Source of the DNA: Bacteroidales bacterium
GTDB taxonomy: Bacteria; Bacteroidota; Bacteroidia; Bacteroidales; P3
Length of the DNA stretch: 52,039 nucleotides
Reading direction: 5' to 3'
Assembly (NCBI GenBank): GCA_024685285.1
Contig: JAIKVZ010000027.1
Coordinates: forward strand, 1-52,039
Position numbers and translations under genes: made by a program. Under the pieces are notes generated by a model. The model saw only the letters and a list, made by a program, of their open reading frames with translations, had not been told where the DNA came from and ran no database searches. Positions 45,024-52,039 of the stretch are shown here, one piece after another (position 1 is the first letter of the stretch; every line of letters begins with the position of its first letter).

Positions 45024-45755
45024 TTAGACATCCCAGCGAAATCCGGCAAAAGGATCCCTCGGGTCGAAATTCTGCTGCTGCGAGAGCTCCTGCAACTTCT
45101 TGATACGGCGTATACCCCAGCGCCACATACGTATGTCGAAAATCACAAACAGCACCATCAGGCCTCCCTGGATGAGGGTGGAATAGCCCGACACCGCCTC
45201 GCTAACCATAAGCAGCGAGTCGTAGGTGCCGTGCAGCAACACGGGGAATACCAGCGCCCGGCAAAGGTTCCAGCCGCGGTGCTTGGGGTCGAACTTGGCC
45301 ATTGACAGGAAGTAGCCCATAGTAACTGCAAACAGGAAATGTGCCGGCACCGCCAGCAGGGCTCGCATGACGCCTGCCCCAGGGCCGAAGGTAAAGACGT
45401 AGTTCACATTTTCGACACAGGCAAAGCCCAGTCCGAGGTAGGCGGCGTAGACAATGCCGTCGAAATACTCGTCGAAGTGGCGGCTCCGCCACACAATGAG
45501 CAGGAGCAGGAGAAACTTGCAGAGTTCCTCGCTGAAGCCGGCCACGGCAAAGCCGGTATAGACGGCGTTGGCAACACCGCTGGCAAACTCATATTGCGAA
45601 AGCCAGGTCTCCATGGCTATGGCCGGCACCACCGAGAGGCAGCCGGCAAGGAACACTACCGAGAGGAAACCCAACGGCTCGCGGTGGCCGGTGTCTTGAA
45701 AGTAGATATAGACAAGCAGCATGAATACTGGCACTGTGGCAATGGCAAACAGCAT
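45024..45755 (-). CDS. PrsW-family intramembrane metalloprotease
   Basis: 243 residues with about seven membrane segments. The family motifs are GFSEELCK (E76-E77), CVENVNY, HFLFAVTMGY and HGTYDSL, which supply the glutamates and histidines of the active site. In Bacillus PrsW cleaves the anti-sigma factor RsiW; in Bacteroidetes the substrate is unknown. It is the last gene of the trpS/radical SAM/PrsW set, 20 nt after its neighbour. An ECF sigma factor lies 2.2 kb away on the other strand, but no anti-sigma factor is visible, so a link would be speculation. Confidence 0.9.
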   Translation of the reverse strand: MLFAIATVPVFMLLVYIYFQDTGHREPLGFLSVVFLAGCLSVVPAIAMETWLSQYEFASGVANAVYTGFAVAGFSEELCKFLLLLLIVWRSRHFDEYFDGIVYAAYLGLGFACVENVNYVFTFGPGAGVMRALLAVPAHFLFAVTMGYFLSMAKFDPKHRGWNLCRALVFPVLLHGTYDSLLMVSEAVSGYSTLIQGGLMVLFVIFDIRMWRWGIRRIKKLQELSQQQNFDPRDPFAGFRWDV

Positions 45756-45775
45756 ATACGGTTGGTTTTTAAAGG

Positions 45776-46720
45776 TTAAACATATCGTGACCCTTGTCGG
45801 GTGTTACGGCGTTCCAGTTCGGCCTCGACCAAAGCAGGCACATCCTCGTTGCGCAACAGCGAACCGTCTGGGCGACGCCATGAGCGCTCAGGACAGGCCT
45901 GGTAGCGCGGCGGCACCTCGCCAGCCAAACGCTCAATGGCCATGTCGGGGCGCAAGCGCTCCAGCAGGTCGCACACCAATTCAACATACTCGTCAAGGGA
46001 GAACTGGCGCACTCTCACCTCGCCGGCAGCTACCTGAGCGGCCAAACGCGTACCCTTGAGCAACTGTAGTTGGTGCAACTTGATAGAGCCGAGAGGCATG
46101 GCATTGATAATATCGGCTTCGGCAAGCATCGCGTCGCGGTCCTCGCCTGGCAACCCGAGTATGAAATGGGCGGCGCAGTGCAGGCCGCGAGCCGCGGTGG
46201 CCTCTACTGCTCGGCGCGAGCAGGCAAAATCGTGACCACGGCCGATGAGAGCCAATGTGGTGTCATAGCACGATTCTATGCCGTACTCAACAGCCACGTA
46301 TTTCCCGTCGGCAGCTATCCGGGCCAGCAGGTCGAGTTTGGCATCGTCCACGCAGTCGGGCCTGGTACCAACAGCCAGCCCCCTCACAAAGGGGTGATTC
46401 AAAGCCTCGGCATAGCAACTGCGCAAGGTAGACAGGTCGGCGTATGTATTGCTGTGAGGCTGAAAATAGGCCACATAGTGCACAGTCTTGCGGTAACGGC
46501 GACGGTGGAAAGCAATGCCCTCGTCAAGTTGCTGCGTTATGCTCTTGCTATGGTTGCAATAGGAGGGTGTGAAAGCACTGTTGGTACAGAACGAGCACCC
46601 CTCGGTGCCTATGGTACCGTCGCGGTTGGGGCAACTGAAGCCGGCATCGACCGAAAGTTTCTGCACCCTGCCGCCGTAGCGTGCCGCCATAACGGCCGAG
46701 TATGAACAATAGCGCGACAC
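45776..46720 (-). CDS. Radical SAM protein of the YhcC/TIGR01212 family
   Basis: 314 residues. KLSVDAGFSCPNRDG starts the domain; the iron-sulfur cysteines are C30, C42 and C45. GTRPDCVD, VEYGIES and HFILGLPGE follow in the usual order. The family is widespread, probably acts on tRNA or another macromolecule, and has no firm biochemical role that I know of. The start MSRYCSYSAVMAARYG aligns with the family start. It lies 26 nt after trpS and is probably co-transcribed with it. Confidence 0.92.
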   Translation of the reverse strand: MSRYCSYSAVMAARYGGRVQKLSVDAGFSCPNRDGTIGTEGCSFCTNSAFTPSYCNHSKSITQQLDEGIAFHRRRYRKTVHYVAYFQPHSNTYADLSTLRSCYAEALNHPFVRGLAVGTRPDCVDDAKLDLLARIAADGKYVAVEYGIESCYDTTLALIGRGHDFACSRRAVEATAARGLHCAAHFILGLPGEDRDAMLAEADIINAMPLGSIKLHQLQLLKGTRLAAQVAAGEVRVRQFSLDEYVELVCDLLERLRPDMAIERLAGEVPPRYQACPERSWRRPDGSLLRNEDVPALVEAELERRNTRQGSRYV

Positions 46721-46746
46721 AGCCTATAACCCCTATAATATAATGA

Positions 46747-47745
46747 TTAGTTTCTGTATCCTATCACGCGACGCACCTCGGCCAATGTGCGGGTGGCGCT
46801 GGCGCGAGCCTTGTCACGACCCATGTCAAGTATGCGGCGGAGCTGCGGCTCGTCTGACGAGAGCTCCAGTATGCGCTGGCGCAAGGGTTCGACAAAAGCC
46901 ACCATATCTTCGGCCAACTGCTTCTTGAGGTCGCCGTAGCGTATCTGGCAGTTGTTGTACAAATCGTCAAAATGCTGCACAGTCTCGGGTGTCGAGACCA
47001 CACGCATCAAGGTGAAGAGGTTCTCAATCTCCTCGGGTTTAGTTTGGTTGGGCTGCGTTGGGCCGAGGTCGGTTTTGGCCTTCATGATCTTTTTGCGCAC
47101 CACCGAAGGCTCGTCGGTGAGGAATATCGTGCTGGCTTCACCCTCGCTCTTGCCCATCTTGCCAGCTCCGTTAAGGGCCGGTATCTTGACCAACCCTGTG
47201 GCCGAACCTATGGCCTGCGGCAGGGGGAAGAGGTCGGTATGGTACATAGAGTTGAACCGTTGGGCGAAGGTGCGGGTCATCTCAAGGTGCTGCTCCTGAT
47301 CCTTGCCCACAGGTACCTTGGTAGCCTTGTGTATCAGTATGTCGGCCGCCATAAGGGTTGGGTAAGTGAGCAGGCCGGCATTGACATTGTTGGGGTTCTG
47401 GCGAACCTTGTCTTTGAACGAGGTCACGCGCTCAAGTTCACCGAGGTAGGCGTTCATGTTAAAGAAAAGGTAGAGCTCCACCGTCTCGGGCAGGTCGCTC
47501 TGCAAGTAGATGGTAGCCTTTTCCGGGTCGAGGCCTGCGGCAATGTAGGCTGCCAAGATAGCGCGGGCATCCTGATATATGCTGCCGGGCGTAGGATGCG
47601 TGGTGAGCGAATGGTAGTCGGCTATAAAGAAATAGCAGTCATACTCGTCCTGCATACGCACAAAGTTTTTCAGTGCGCCGAAGTAGTTGCCCAGGTGGAG
47701 ATTGCCAGTGGGACGTATGCCGCTGCAAACAATGTCTTTACTCAT
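46747..47745 (-). CDS. trpS: Tryptophanyl-tRNA synthetase
   Basis: 332 residues, class I synthetase. SGIRPTGNLHLGNYFGAL (8-25) contains the HIGH-type motif, KDQEQHLEMTR lies in the middle and KMGKSEG (about 196-202) is the KMSKS loop. It charges tRNA-Trp. First gene of a minus-strand set with the radical SAM and PrsW genes; promoter at 47780-47787. Confidence 0.96.
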   Translation of the reverse strand: MSKDIVCSGIRPTGNLHLGNYFGALKNFVRMQDEYDCYFFIADYHSLTTHPTPGSIYQDARAILAAYIAAGLDPEKATIYLQSDLPETVELYLFFNMNAYLGELERVTSFKDKVRQNPNNVNAGLLTYPTLMAADILIHKATKVPVGKDQEQHLEMTRTFAQRFNSMYHTDLFPLPQAIGSATGLVKIPALNGAGKMGKSEGEASTIFLTDEPSVVRKKIMKAKTDLGPTQPNQTKPEEIENLFTLMRVVSTPETVQHFDDLYNNCQIRYGDLKKQLAEDMVAFVEPLRQRILELSSDEPQLRRILDMGRDKARASATRTLAEVRRVIGYRN

Positions 47746-47779
47746 ATCTTGCTTACTTTTTCGTACTTGTTAGAAAATG

Positions 47780-47787
47780 CAAAGTTA
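47780..47787 (-). promoter_or_regulatory. Promoter -7 element for trpS
   Basis: TAACTTTG on the minus strand, 35 nt upstream of the trpS start. Confidence 0.65.
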
Positions 47788-47820
47788 CGCAAAAAAATCG
47801 AAATAGCGCCGCCGACGGGC

Positions 47821-47856
47821 AAAAAAAAATGCCGGCTGCGCATCGCACTGCCGGCA
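47821..47856 (-). terminator. Intrinsic terminator of the small lipoprotein gene
   Basis: TGCCGGC (47830-47836) pairs with GCCGGCA (47850-47856); on the minus strand a run of nine T follows (47821-47829). Confidence 0.85.
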
Positions 47857-47876
47857 CTAATTGAGGGTTTTCTAAC

Positions 47877-48068
47877 TTATTCGGCAACCTCAGTGGCCTC
47901 AGTCTCCTCAACGGCGACCTCTTCAACAGCGGGCTCCTCGGTCATTTCCTCGGTAGCAACCTCTTCGATAGCGACCTCTTCAACGGGGGCCTCAGTGGTC
48001 TTGTTATTGTTGCAAGCGGCAAAGCTCATCATGCCAGCAACAGCCAAAAGAAAGAATACTTTTTTCAT
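47877..48068 (-). CDS. Small acidic lipoprotein
   Basis: 63 residues. A signal peptide with the lipobox-like end MSFAAC (Cys about 19) is followed by NNNK and then a tail made almost only of Glu, Val, Ala, Thr and Pro, with repeats of EEVA and EE.AVEE. I chose ATG 48068 (MKKVFFLLAVAGMMSFAAC); the longer frame adds a hydrophilic extension before the signal peptide. It has its own promoter and terminator and should be anchored in the envelope. Similar low-complexity acidic lipoproteins occur in Bacteroidetes; no function is known to me. Confidence 0.8.
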   Translation of the reverse strand: MKKVFFLLAVAGMMSFAACNNNKTTEAPVEEVAIEEVATEEMTEEPAVEEVAVEETEATEVAE

Positions 48069-48120
48069 TTCGATACTTTTTAAATTGTTTAACTGTTTTG
48101 TTTTCAAAAATTTCAGGCTG

Positions 48121-48128
48121 CAAAAGTA
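48121..48128 (-). promoter_or_regulatory. Promoter -7 element for the small lipoprotein
   Basis: TACTTTTG on the minus strand fits TAnnTTTG, 53 nt upstream of the start. Confidence 0.55.
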
Positions 48129-48232
48129 CTACTTTTACACATAACAGCATGAAAATAAAAATGTAAAAAATGTTAAAAAACCTATAACTCGCTGATTTAC
48201 AGATATCATTACATTAATATTCTACTGCATTA

Positions 48233-48264
48233 TAACAAAAAATCCCACTGTAAAAAGCGGGATT
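48233..48264 (-). terminator. Intrinsic terminator of rnfA
   Basis: AATCCC (48241-48246) pairs with GGGATT (48259-48264); on the minus strand a T-rich stretch follows the stem. Confidence 0.72.
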
Positions 48265-48285
48265 GGTTTGTTAAATTTAACATTT

Positions 48286-48873
48286 TTAGGGCAATGGGAC
48301 CAACCCATTGAAGCCCATAAATGCCATTGCAAGTATACCGGCTGTCACCAAGGCAATGGGTACACCTTTCATACCTTTTGGCACTCCGGTGAGCTCCATC
48401 TGCTCACGTATGCCGGCAAAGATTACCAGTGCAATTGTGAAGCCCACGGCTATGCTGGCCGAGTAGACAACACTCTCGAGCAGATTCATGTTCTTCTGTA
48501 TAACCAGCAAGGCCACACCAAGCACAGCGCAGTTGGTAGTGATGAGCGGCAGGAAAACTCCCAGAGCCTGATACAGGGCCGGAGCAATCTTCTTGAGCAC
48601 AATCTCGACCATCTGCACCAAGCCGGCTATAACCAGAATATAGGCAATAGTTTGCAGATACTGCAGATGTAGCGGCTCAAGTATGTAGTGCATGACCAAG
48701 TATGTCACCAAAGTGGCCAGCAGCATAACAAACAACACTGCCCCACCCATGCCAATTGAGCTCTTGACATCCTTGCTAACACCCAGGAACGGGCATATGC
48801 CAAGGAACTGGGCCAGAACCACATTGTTGACGAAAATTGCTCCTATAATGAGCGCGAAAATACTAATTCCCAT
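48286..48873 (-). CDS. rnfA: Electron transport complex subunit RnfA
   Basis: 195 residues with six membrane segments. FVNNVVLAQFLGICPFLGVSK and FLPLITTNCAVLGVALL match RnfA/RsxA rather than NqrE. RnfA is an inner-membrane subunit of the Rnf complex, which couples ferredoxin oxidation and NAD+ reduction to ion pumping. I chose ATG 48873 (MGISIFALIIGAIFVNN), since the longer frame passes through the promoter. It stands alone here: the other rnf genes are not adjacent, although rnfA usually closes an rnfBCDGEA operon. Confidence 0.9.
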   Translation of the reverse strand: MGISIFALIIGAIFVNNVVLAQFLGICPFLGVSKDVKSSIGMGGAVLFVMLLATLVTYLVMHYILEPLHLQYLQTIAYILVIAGLVQMVEIVLKKIAPALYQALGVFLPLITTNCAVLGVALLVIQKNMNLLESVVYSASIAVGFTIALVIFAGIREQMELTGVPKGMKGVPIALVTAGILAMAFMGFNGLVPLP

Positions 48874-48901
48874 AACAGTCTTTCGGTTAAATTTCGAATT
48901 G

Positions 48902-48909
48902 CAAAGATA
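48902..48909 (-). promoter_or_regulatory. Promoter -7 element for rnfA
   Basis: TATCTTTG on the minus strand, 29 nt upstream of the rnfA start; divergent from the element at 48975. Confidence 0.7.
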
Positions 48910-48974
48910 CACCTTTTTCCGAAACCCGACAAATTTTTTTTACATACACACGCATATAATCAGATTTATTTTCG

Positions 48975-48982
48975 TATATTTG
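48975..48982 (+). promoter_or_regulatory. Promoter -7 element for the threonine dehydrogenase gene
   Basis: TATATTTG, about 92 nt before the ATG at 49074. Transcription should start at the foot of the hairpin at 48985-49026. Confidence 0.68.
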
Positions 48983-48984
48983 CA

Positions 48985-49026
48985 GTTGCCAGCGCAAGGT
49001 TATACAACATCTAAACCTTTGGCAAC
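48985..49026 (+). promoter_or_regulatory. Stem-loop at the predicted 5' end of the threonine dehydrogenase mRNA
   Basis: GTTGCCA (48985-48991) pairs with TGGCAAC (49020-49026) and, after a 4-nt bulge, AAGGTT (48996-49001) pairs with AACCTT (49014-49019). No T-run follows, so it is more likely a 5' stabilising or regulatory element than a terminator. Confidence 0.55.
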
Positions 49027-49073
49027 AAGAACAATACACACAATCATCGCAAATCAATAAACACACAATAGCA

Positions 49074-50021
49074 ATGAAGAAGATTTTAATAGTCGGTGCG
49101 GGCGGACAGATTGGAAGCGAGCTCACACGTAATTTGAGAGACATTTACGGCGACACCAACGTGGTGTGCAGCGATCTTCGTCCCCTCAAGGGCGACCCCT
49201 ACGAGCGCGGACCCGTCGAGCGCATCGACAGCACGCAGATTATGCAGATTGCCACCGCCGTCAAACAGTACAACATCGACACCATCTACAACTTGGCCGC
49301 CATCCTCAGTGCCACCGCCGAGCTCAACCCCATGCTGGGCTGGAACGTGGGTATCGGCTCGCTGGTCAACTGCCTCGAGGTGGCACGCCTTTTCGGTTGC
49401 GCCGTCTTCACCCCATCCTCCATCGGTGCTTTCGGCCCCAGCACACCCCACGACAACACCCCGCAGGACACCATCCAGCGCCCCAACACCATCTACGGCG
49501 TCACCAAGGTGACCGGCGAGCTGCTCTCCGACTACTATTTCACCCGCTTCGGCGTCGATACCCGCAGTGTCCGCTTCCCCGGTCTCATCAGCCACATGAC
49601 CCTTCCCGGCGGCGGTACCACCGACTACGCTGTGGAGATTTACTATGCTGCCGTCAAGGGCGAGAAATTCGTCTGCCCGCTGAAGAAAGGCACCTACATG
49701 GACATGATGTACATGCCCGACGCCCAGAAAGCCATGATTGACATCATGGAGGCCGACCCCACCAAGCTGGTGCACCGCAACAGCTTCAACGTCACCGCCA
49801 TGAGCTTCGACCCTGAAATCATCTACAACACCATCAAGAAACGCTATCCCAACTTCGAGATGGTCTATGAGCCCGAACCCATCAAACAGGCCATCGCCGA
49901 CAGCTGGCCCGACAAGATGGACGACAGCTGCGCCCGCAACGAATGGGGCTGGAACCCACAGTACGACCTGGAGCGCATGACCGACGACATGATTCTCAAC
50001 CTAAAGAAAAAACTGCTGTAA
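49074..50021 (+). CDS. SDR-type NAD-dependent L-threonine dehydrogenase
   Basis: 315 residues of the extended short-chain dehydrogenase family. GAGGQIG (8-14) is the NAD loop, TPSSIGAFGPSTP the serine region, and YGVTKVTGELL the YxxxK active site. DTRSVRFPGLIS and MYMPDAQKAMIDIM match epimerase-like threonine dehydrogenases, which oxidise L-threonine to 2-amino-3-ketobutyrate. The partner ketobutyrate-CoA ligase is not adjacent. It has its own promoter, a structured leader and a terminator at 50044-50079. Confidence 0.87.
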   Translation: MKKILIVGAGGQIGSELTRNLRDIYGDTNVVCSDLRPLKGDPYERGPVERIDSTQIMQIATAVKQYNIDTIYNLAAILSATAELNPMLGWNVGIGSLVNCLEVARLFGCAVFTPSSIGAFGPSTPHDNTPQDTIQRPNTIYGVTKVTGELLSDYYFTRFGVDTRSVRFPGLISHMTLPGGGTTDYAVEIYYAAVKGEKFVCPLKKGTYMDMMYMPDAQKAMIDIMEADPTKLVHRNSFNVTAMSFDPEIIYNTIKKRYPNFEMVYEPEPIKQAIADSWPDKMDDSCARNEWGWNPQYDLERMTDDMILNLKKKLL

Positions 50022-50043
50022 ATAACCTCCTTTTCATATTAAC

Positions 50044-50079
50044 GAGGGCCGACACTTTGGTGCCGGCTCTCTATTTTTT
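50044..50079 (+). terminator. Intrinsic terminator of the threonine dehydrogenase gene
   Basis: GAGGGCCGACAC (50044-50055) and GTGCCGGCTCTC (50060-50071) pair with one wobble and one mismatch around the loop TTTG, followed by TATTTTTT. Confidence 0.8.
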
Positions 50080-50115
50080 CCCCCTTGGCGAACCCATGTT
50101 GCGCCGACGCAGATT

Positions 50116-50216
50116 CGCTCCTTCTTCCTCAGTTCTTCCTTCGTTCTTCCTTCGTTCTTCCTTTCAGAAAGGAAAAACTGAGGAAAAACTGAAGAAAAAC
50201 GGTCGGCGAAGGAGCG
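50116..50216. repeat. 101-nt imperfect inverted repeat
   Basis: Outer arms CGCTCCTTC (50116-50124) and GAAGGAGCG (50208-50216) and the central palindrome CCTTTCAGAAAGG (50160-50172) are perfect. Between them a pyrimidine half with TTCGTTCTTCC repeats faces a purine half with GGAAAAACTGA repeats. Confidence 0.7.
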
Positions 50217-50241
50217 TCACAACGACGGCTCCAAAAGCCGG

Positions 50242-50311
50242 GTTGGGGTAAGTTGGGGTAAATATGCGAAAATATTGGAAAGTTGGCGAACGTTGGGGAA
50301 AGTTGGCGTAA
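50242..50311 (+). repeat. 10-bp tandem repeat (GTTGGGGTAA-type)
   Basis: Units at 50242-50251 and 50252-50261 (identical), 50282-50291, 50292-50301 and 50302-50311, with exactly 20 nt (two unit lengths) between the groups. The register is kept over 70 nt. Confidence 0.75.
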
Positions 50312-50508
50312 CTCCTGCAGAAAATATTGTAAATTCCGCGCGAAGCAGCGGCATCAGCACGTGGAGCCACGCTGTCCGGCCCGTCGGGACATCTGGAAAA
50401 CGGATGCAAAAAAATCTCTGCTGTCACTTTTTGCCTCTTTTTTGGCTCTAAACGTTATGAAAACTGGCCGCCAGGCGGCAACTTTCTTATAATTCGAGAA
50501 AAATAACG

Positions 50509-50516
50509 TATATTTG
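50509..50516 (+). promoter_or_regulatory. Promoter -7 element for the macroglobulin-like gene
   Basis: TATATTTG, 31 nt before the ATG at 50547. Confidence 0.68.
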
Positions 50517-50546
50517 CAATTCTAAAAACGATTATCTCATACTGCA

Positions 50547-52039
50547 ATGAAAAGAGCGTTTCTTCTATGCCTCATCGTACTGACTGCATTGACTGCCACA
50601 GCGCAAAGCAACCGATGGGACCGTCTTGACACCCTTATCGGCAAGGCGAAATACGCCACTGCCTACCCCTTGGCACAGGGGTATTACCGTCAGGCTCTCG
50701 CCGACGGCAACGGCACCGAGTTGCTCACCGCAGCTTTCTACCTCACGGCACTCGACTATGCCTACAGCAAAGATGCCGACGACTCGGCCCTGATGCGCTA
50801 CAGTCTTTTGGCACGCAGACTGCAGGGCGTGGACCGCGCAGTGGCGTACGCCTTCCTCTTTCAGACCTACAACAGCCTGTATTCGAAATATAATTACCGT
50901 CTGGACCGCAACAAACCTTCCGACGACCCCAACATGAAGTACTTCCGATGGCACCGCCAACGTATGGAGGACACGCTGATGGCATGTGCCGACCATGTGT
51001 TGGCACAGGCCGACGCACTGCGGAGGGCCGACACACACCCCTACCGTCGCTTGTTCCGCAACCCAACTAACGACAGCATCACCCTTCCACCTTTAGACAC
51101 TACCCTGTTAGGCATATTGGTGCAGACACTGCTCGAACCCTCGGAGCACCGCATCGACCTCGCCAAACTCACACCTGCCGTGCGCGACAATGTGCTGAAG
51201 CCGATGTTCAATTCTCAAAATCATCCGGGCGCGACAGCCAATTCTCAACTCTCAATTCTCGATTCTGAATTGCCCTACCCCCTCTCGCTACATCGGCGGG
51301 TGGCGGAGCTCTATGCCTCAAGCCCTGCCGATACGAGGCTGTGGCTCGACCTGCAACGTTACGAGGTGTGCTACAGCAGCAATATCAAACTCCTCACCCT
51401 CGACAGCCTTGCCCGCTACTACCGCCCCCTGCTTGCCACCGACGATATGCGCGCCATGCTGTGCCTAAGGCAGGCGGAGAATTTCGACTTCAACAGGCAG
51501 AGGGTGAAGGCTGAGCAACTCTGCCTCGAGACGGAGCGGCGCTATCCCAACACTTACGGTGCTTACCTATGCCGACAGCTGCGGAGGAACATCTGCCAGC
51601 AGCGCTATAAGCTGCACTATAACCAAACCGAGTCGTCGAAACGCCACCGCATGGCTGTGGTGGAGGCGTGCAACACGCCGCTGCTCAAATTCAAGATAGT
51701 GTCGCAGCAGCTACTTGAGGACAGCCGAGGCTGGAAGAAACACGCCGACACCCTTTTGCGGCTCCCATCCGTGGCACAATGGCAGCAGCCGCTGCCCGAC
51801 CTGGGCGACCACCTGACGCATTCCTATCTGATAGCCCTGCCCCACGTGCCACAGGGCGACTACTACCTGGTGGCATATACCGACAGCTCGCTGTGCTTCG
51901 AGGAGTACCAAAGTGCCGATGCCGCCTTCTTCGCCTACGATACACCCCTCAAGCCGAGCAGACACTCTGGCCTCTCTCCTTCGCAAGGACATCTGGTAGA
52001 TCGCACCACGGGGCAGCCTCTCGCCTACAAGCGGGTCAC
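50547..52039 (+). CDS. Alpha-2-macroglobulin-like secreted protein (N-terminal part, cut by the window edge)
   Basis: At least 497 residues, continuing past the right edge. A signal peptide (1-20, MKRAFLLCLIVLTALTATAQ) is followed by a helical repeat-like region (about 25-400), then beta-rich sequence. SYLIALPHVPQGDYYLVAYTD and HLVDRTTGQPLAYKRV at the end resemble the MG1-MG3 domains of Bacteroidetes alpha-2-macroglobulins, which trap proteases in the periplasm or at the surface. The thioester motif would lie far beyond the window. Residues of about 221-242 are encoded by an AATTCTCAA-rich repeat unlike the rest of the gene. The family call is moderate because only the N-terminus is visible. 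Confidence 0.72.
   Translation, partial: MKRAFLLCLIVLTALTATAQSNRWDRLDTLIGKAKYATAYPLAQGYYRQALADGNGTELLTAAFYLTALDYAYSKDADDSALMRYSLLARRLQGVDRAVAYAFLFQTYNSLYSKYNYRLDRNKPSDDPNMKYFRWHRQRMEDTLMACADHVLAQADALRRADTHPYRRLFRNPTNDSITLPPLDTTLLGILVQTLLEPSEHRIDLAKLTPAVRDNVLKPMFNSQNHPGATANSQLSILDSELPYPLSLHRRVAELYASSPADTRLWLDLQRYEVCYSSNIKLLTLDSLARYYRPLLATDDMRAMLCLRQAENFDFNRQRVKAEQLCLETERRYPNTYGAYLCRQLRRNICQQRYKLHYNQTESSKRHRMAVVEACNTPLLKFKIVSQQLLEDSRGWKKHADTLLRLPSVAQWQQPLPDLGDHLTHSYLIALPHVPQGDYYLVAYTDSSLCFEEYQSADAAFFAYDTPLKPSRHSGLSPSQGHLVDRTTGQPLAYKRV

Larger units (their letters stand above)
50022..50546. other. 525-nt non-coding region with structured repeats
   Basis: No gene is supported. It contains a terminator, a 101-nt imperfect hairpin (50116-50216), a strict 10-bp tandem repeat (50242-50311) and the promoter of the next gene. 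Open frames here are short and their composition is dominated by the repeats. Confidence 0.8.

Noticed and set aside
42228..45755. PrsW and the ECF sigma factor as a regulated proteolysis pair
   Set aside because: They are on opposite strands, 2.2 kb apart, and no membrane anti-sigma factor is present. There is no sequence support for the link.
46972..48144. 390-codon plus-strand frame across trpS and the lipoprotein gene
   Set aside because: It runs antisense to two well-supported genes, their promoters and a terminator. Its protein is not family-like.
49943..50251. 102-codon frame running from the end of the dehydrogenase gene into the intergenic repeats
   Set aside because: It is out of frame with the dehydrogenase, crosses a terminator, and its C-terminal half is translated hairpin repeat.

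Overview
The window reads as a chromosomal segment of an uncultured or poorly characterised Bacteroidales. The grounds are: about fifteen promoters of the Bacteroidetes form TAnnTTTG; a secreted C10 protease ending in a type IX secretion sorting domain; a dcw cluster in Bacteroidetes order with an FtsL-like protein; a meso-diaminopimelate-type MurE plus DapB; and several Bacteroidetes-type proteins (EF-G-like paralogue, pyruvate/oxaloacetate carboxyltransferase starting with an RDxWQS motif, DUF2795, SDR-type threonine dehydrogenase). Coding DNA is GC-rich and intergenic DNA is AT-rich. No tRNA, rRNA, CRISPR, transposase or phage gene was seen.

Layout. 1-1053 (minus): 5' part of an EF-G-like GTPase, divergent from a large C10 protease (1310-4405) and a free-methionine sulfoxide reductase. 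5461-20393 (plus): the division and cell-wall operon mraZ-rsmH-ftsL-ftsI-murE-mraY-[murD-like fragment]-ftsW-murG-murC-ftsQ-ftsA-ftsZ. Most junctions are ATGA-type overlaps or short gaps. The murD position holds only a 178-residue protein matching the C-terminal third of MurD. 20478-22533 (plus): EamA transporter and mnmA. 22743-29056 (minus): prfA, then dapB, an M16 protease, an O-antigen ligase-like protein and an S41 protease. 29142-32901 (minus): cysS and a Kef-type antiporter. 33033-36193 (plus): NUDIX, a second S41 protease, a thioredoxin-fold protein. 36386-38286 (plus): mrp, nfu and a cobalamin adenosyltransferase. 38355-40120 (plus): DUF2795, DUF2520, TatD. 40257-42023: biotin-type carboxyltransferase. 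42228-43262: ECF sigma factor and a 53-residue ORF. 43265-48873 (minus): manC, a small beta-barrel protein, trpS/radical SAM/PrsW, a small acidic lipoprotein and a lone rnfA. 49074-50021: threonine dehydrogenase. 50547 to the edge: start of an alpha-2-macroglobulin-like protein.

Functions that fit together: peptidoglycan precursor synthesis (DapB, MurE, MraY, MurG, MurC) with the divisome (FtsL, FtsI, FtsW, FtsQ, FtsA, FtsZ), envelope glycan assembly (ManC, O-antigen ligase-like protein), periplasmic proteolysis (two S41, one M16), and iron-sulfur assembly (Mrp, Nfu).

The most unusual signals are: (1) the murD fragment inside an otherwise intact dcw operon; (2) a dispersed composite repeat, four intergenic copies of roughly 9-bp TCTATA-type units followed by 11-bp CCGACCTTAAC-type units, with a 22/25 match inside the ftsZ linker; (3) a 101-nt hairpin and a strict 10-bp repeat between 50116 and 50311; (4) a carboxyltransferase with a biotinyl-like domain that lacks the usual lysine motif; (5) a DUF2520 gene whose only sensible start is ATT behind a strong Shine-Dalgarno sequence.
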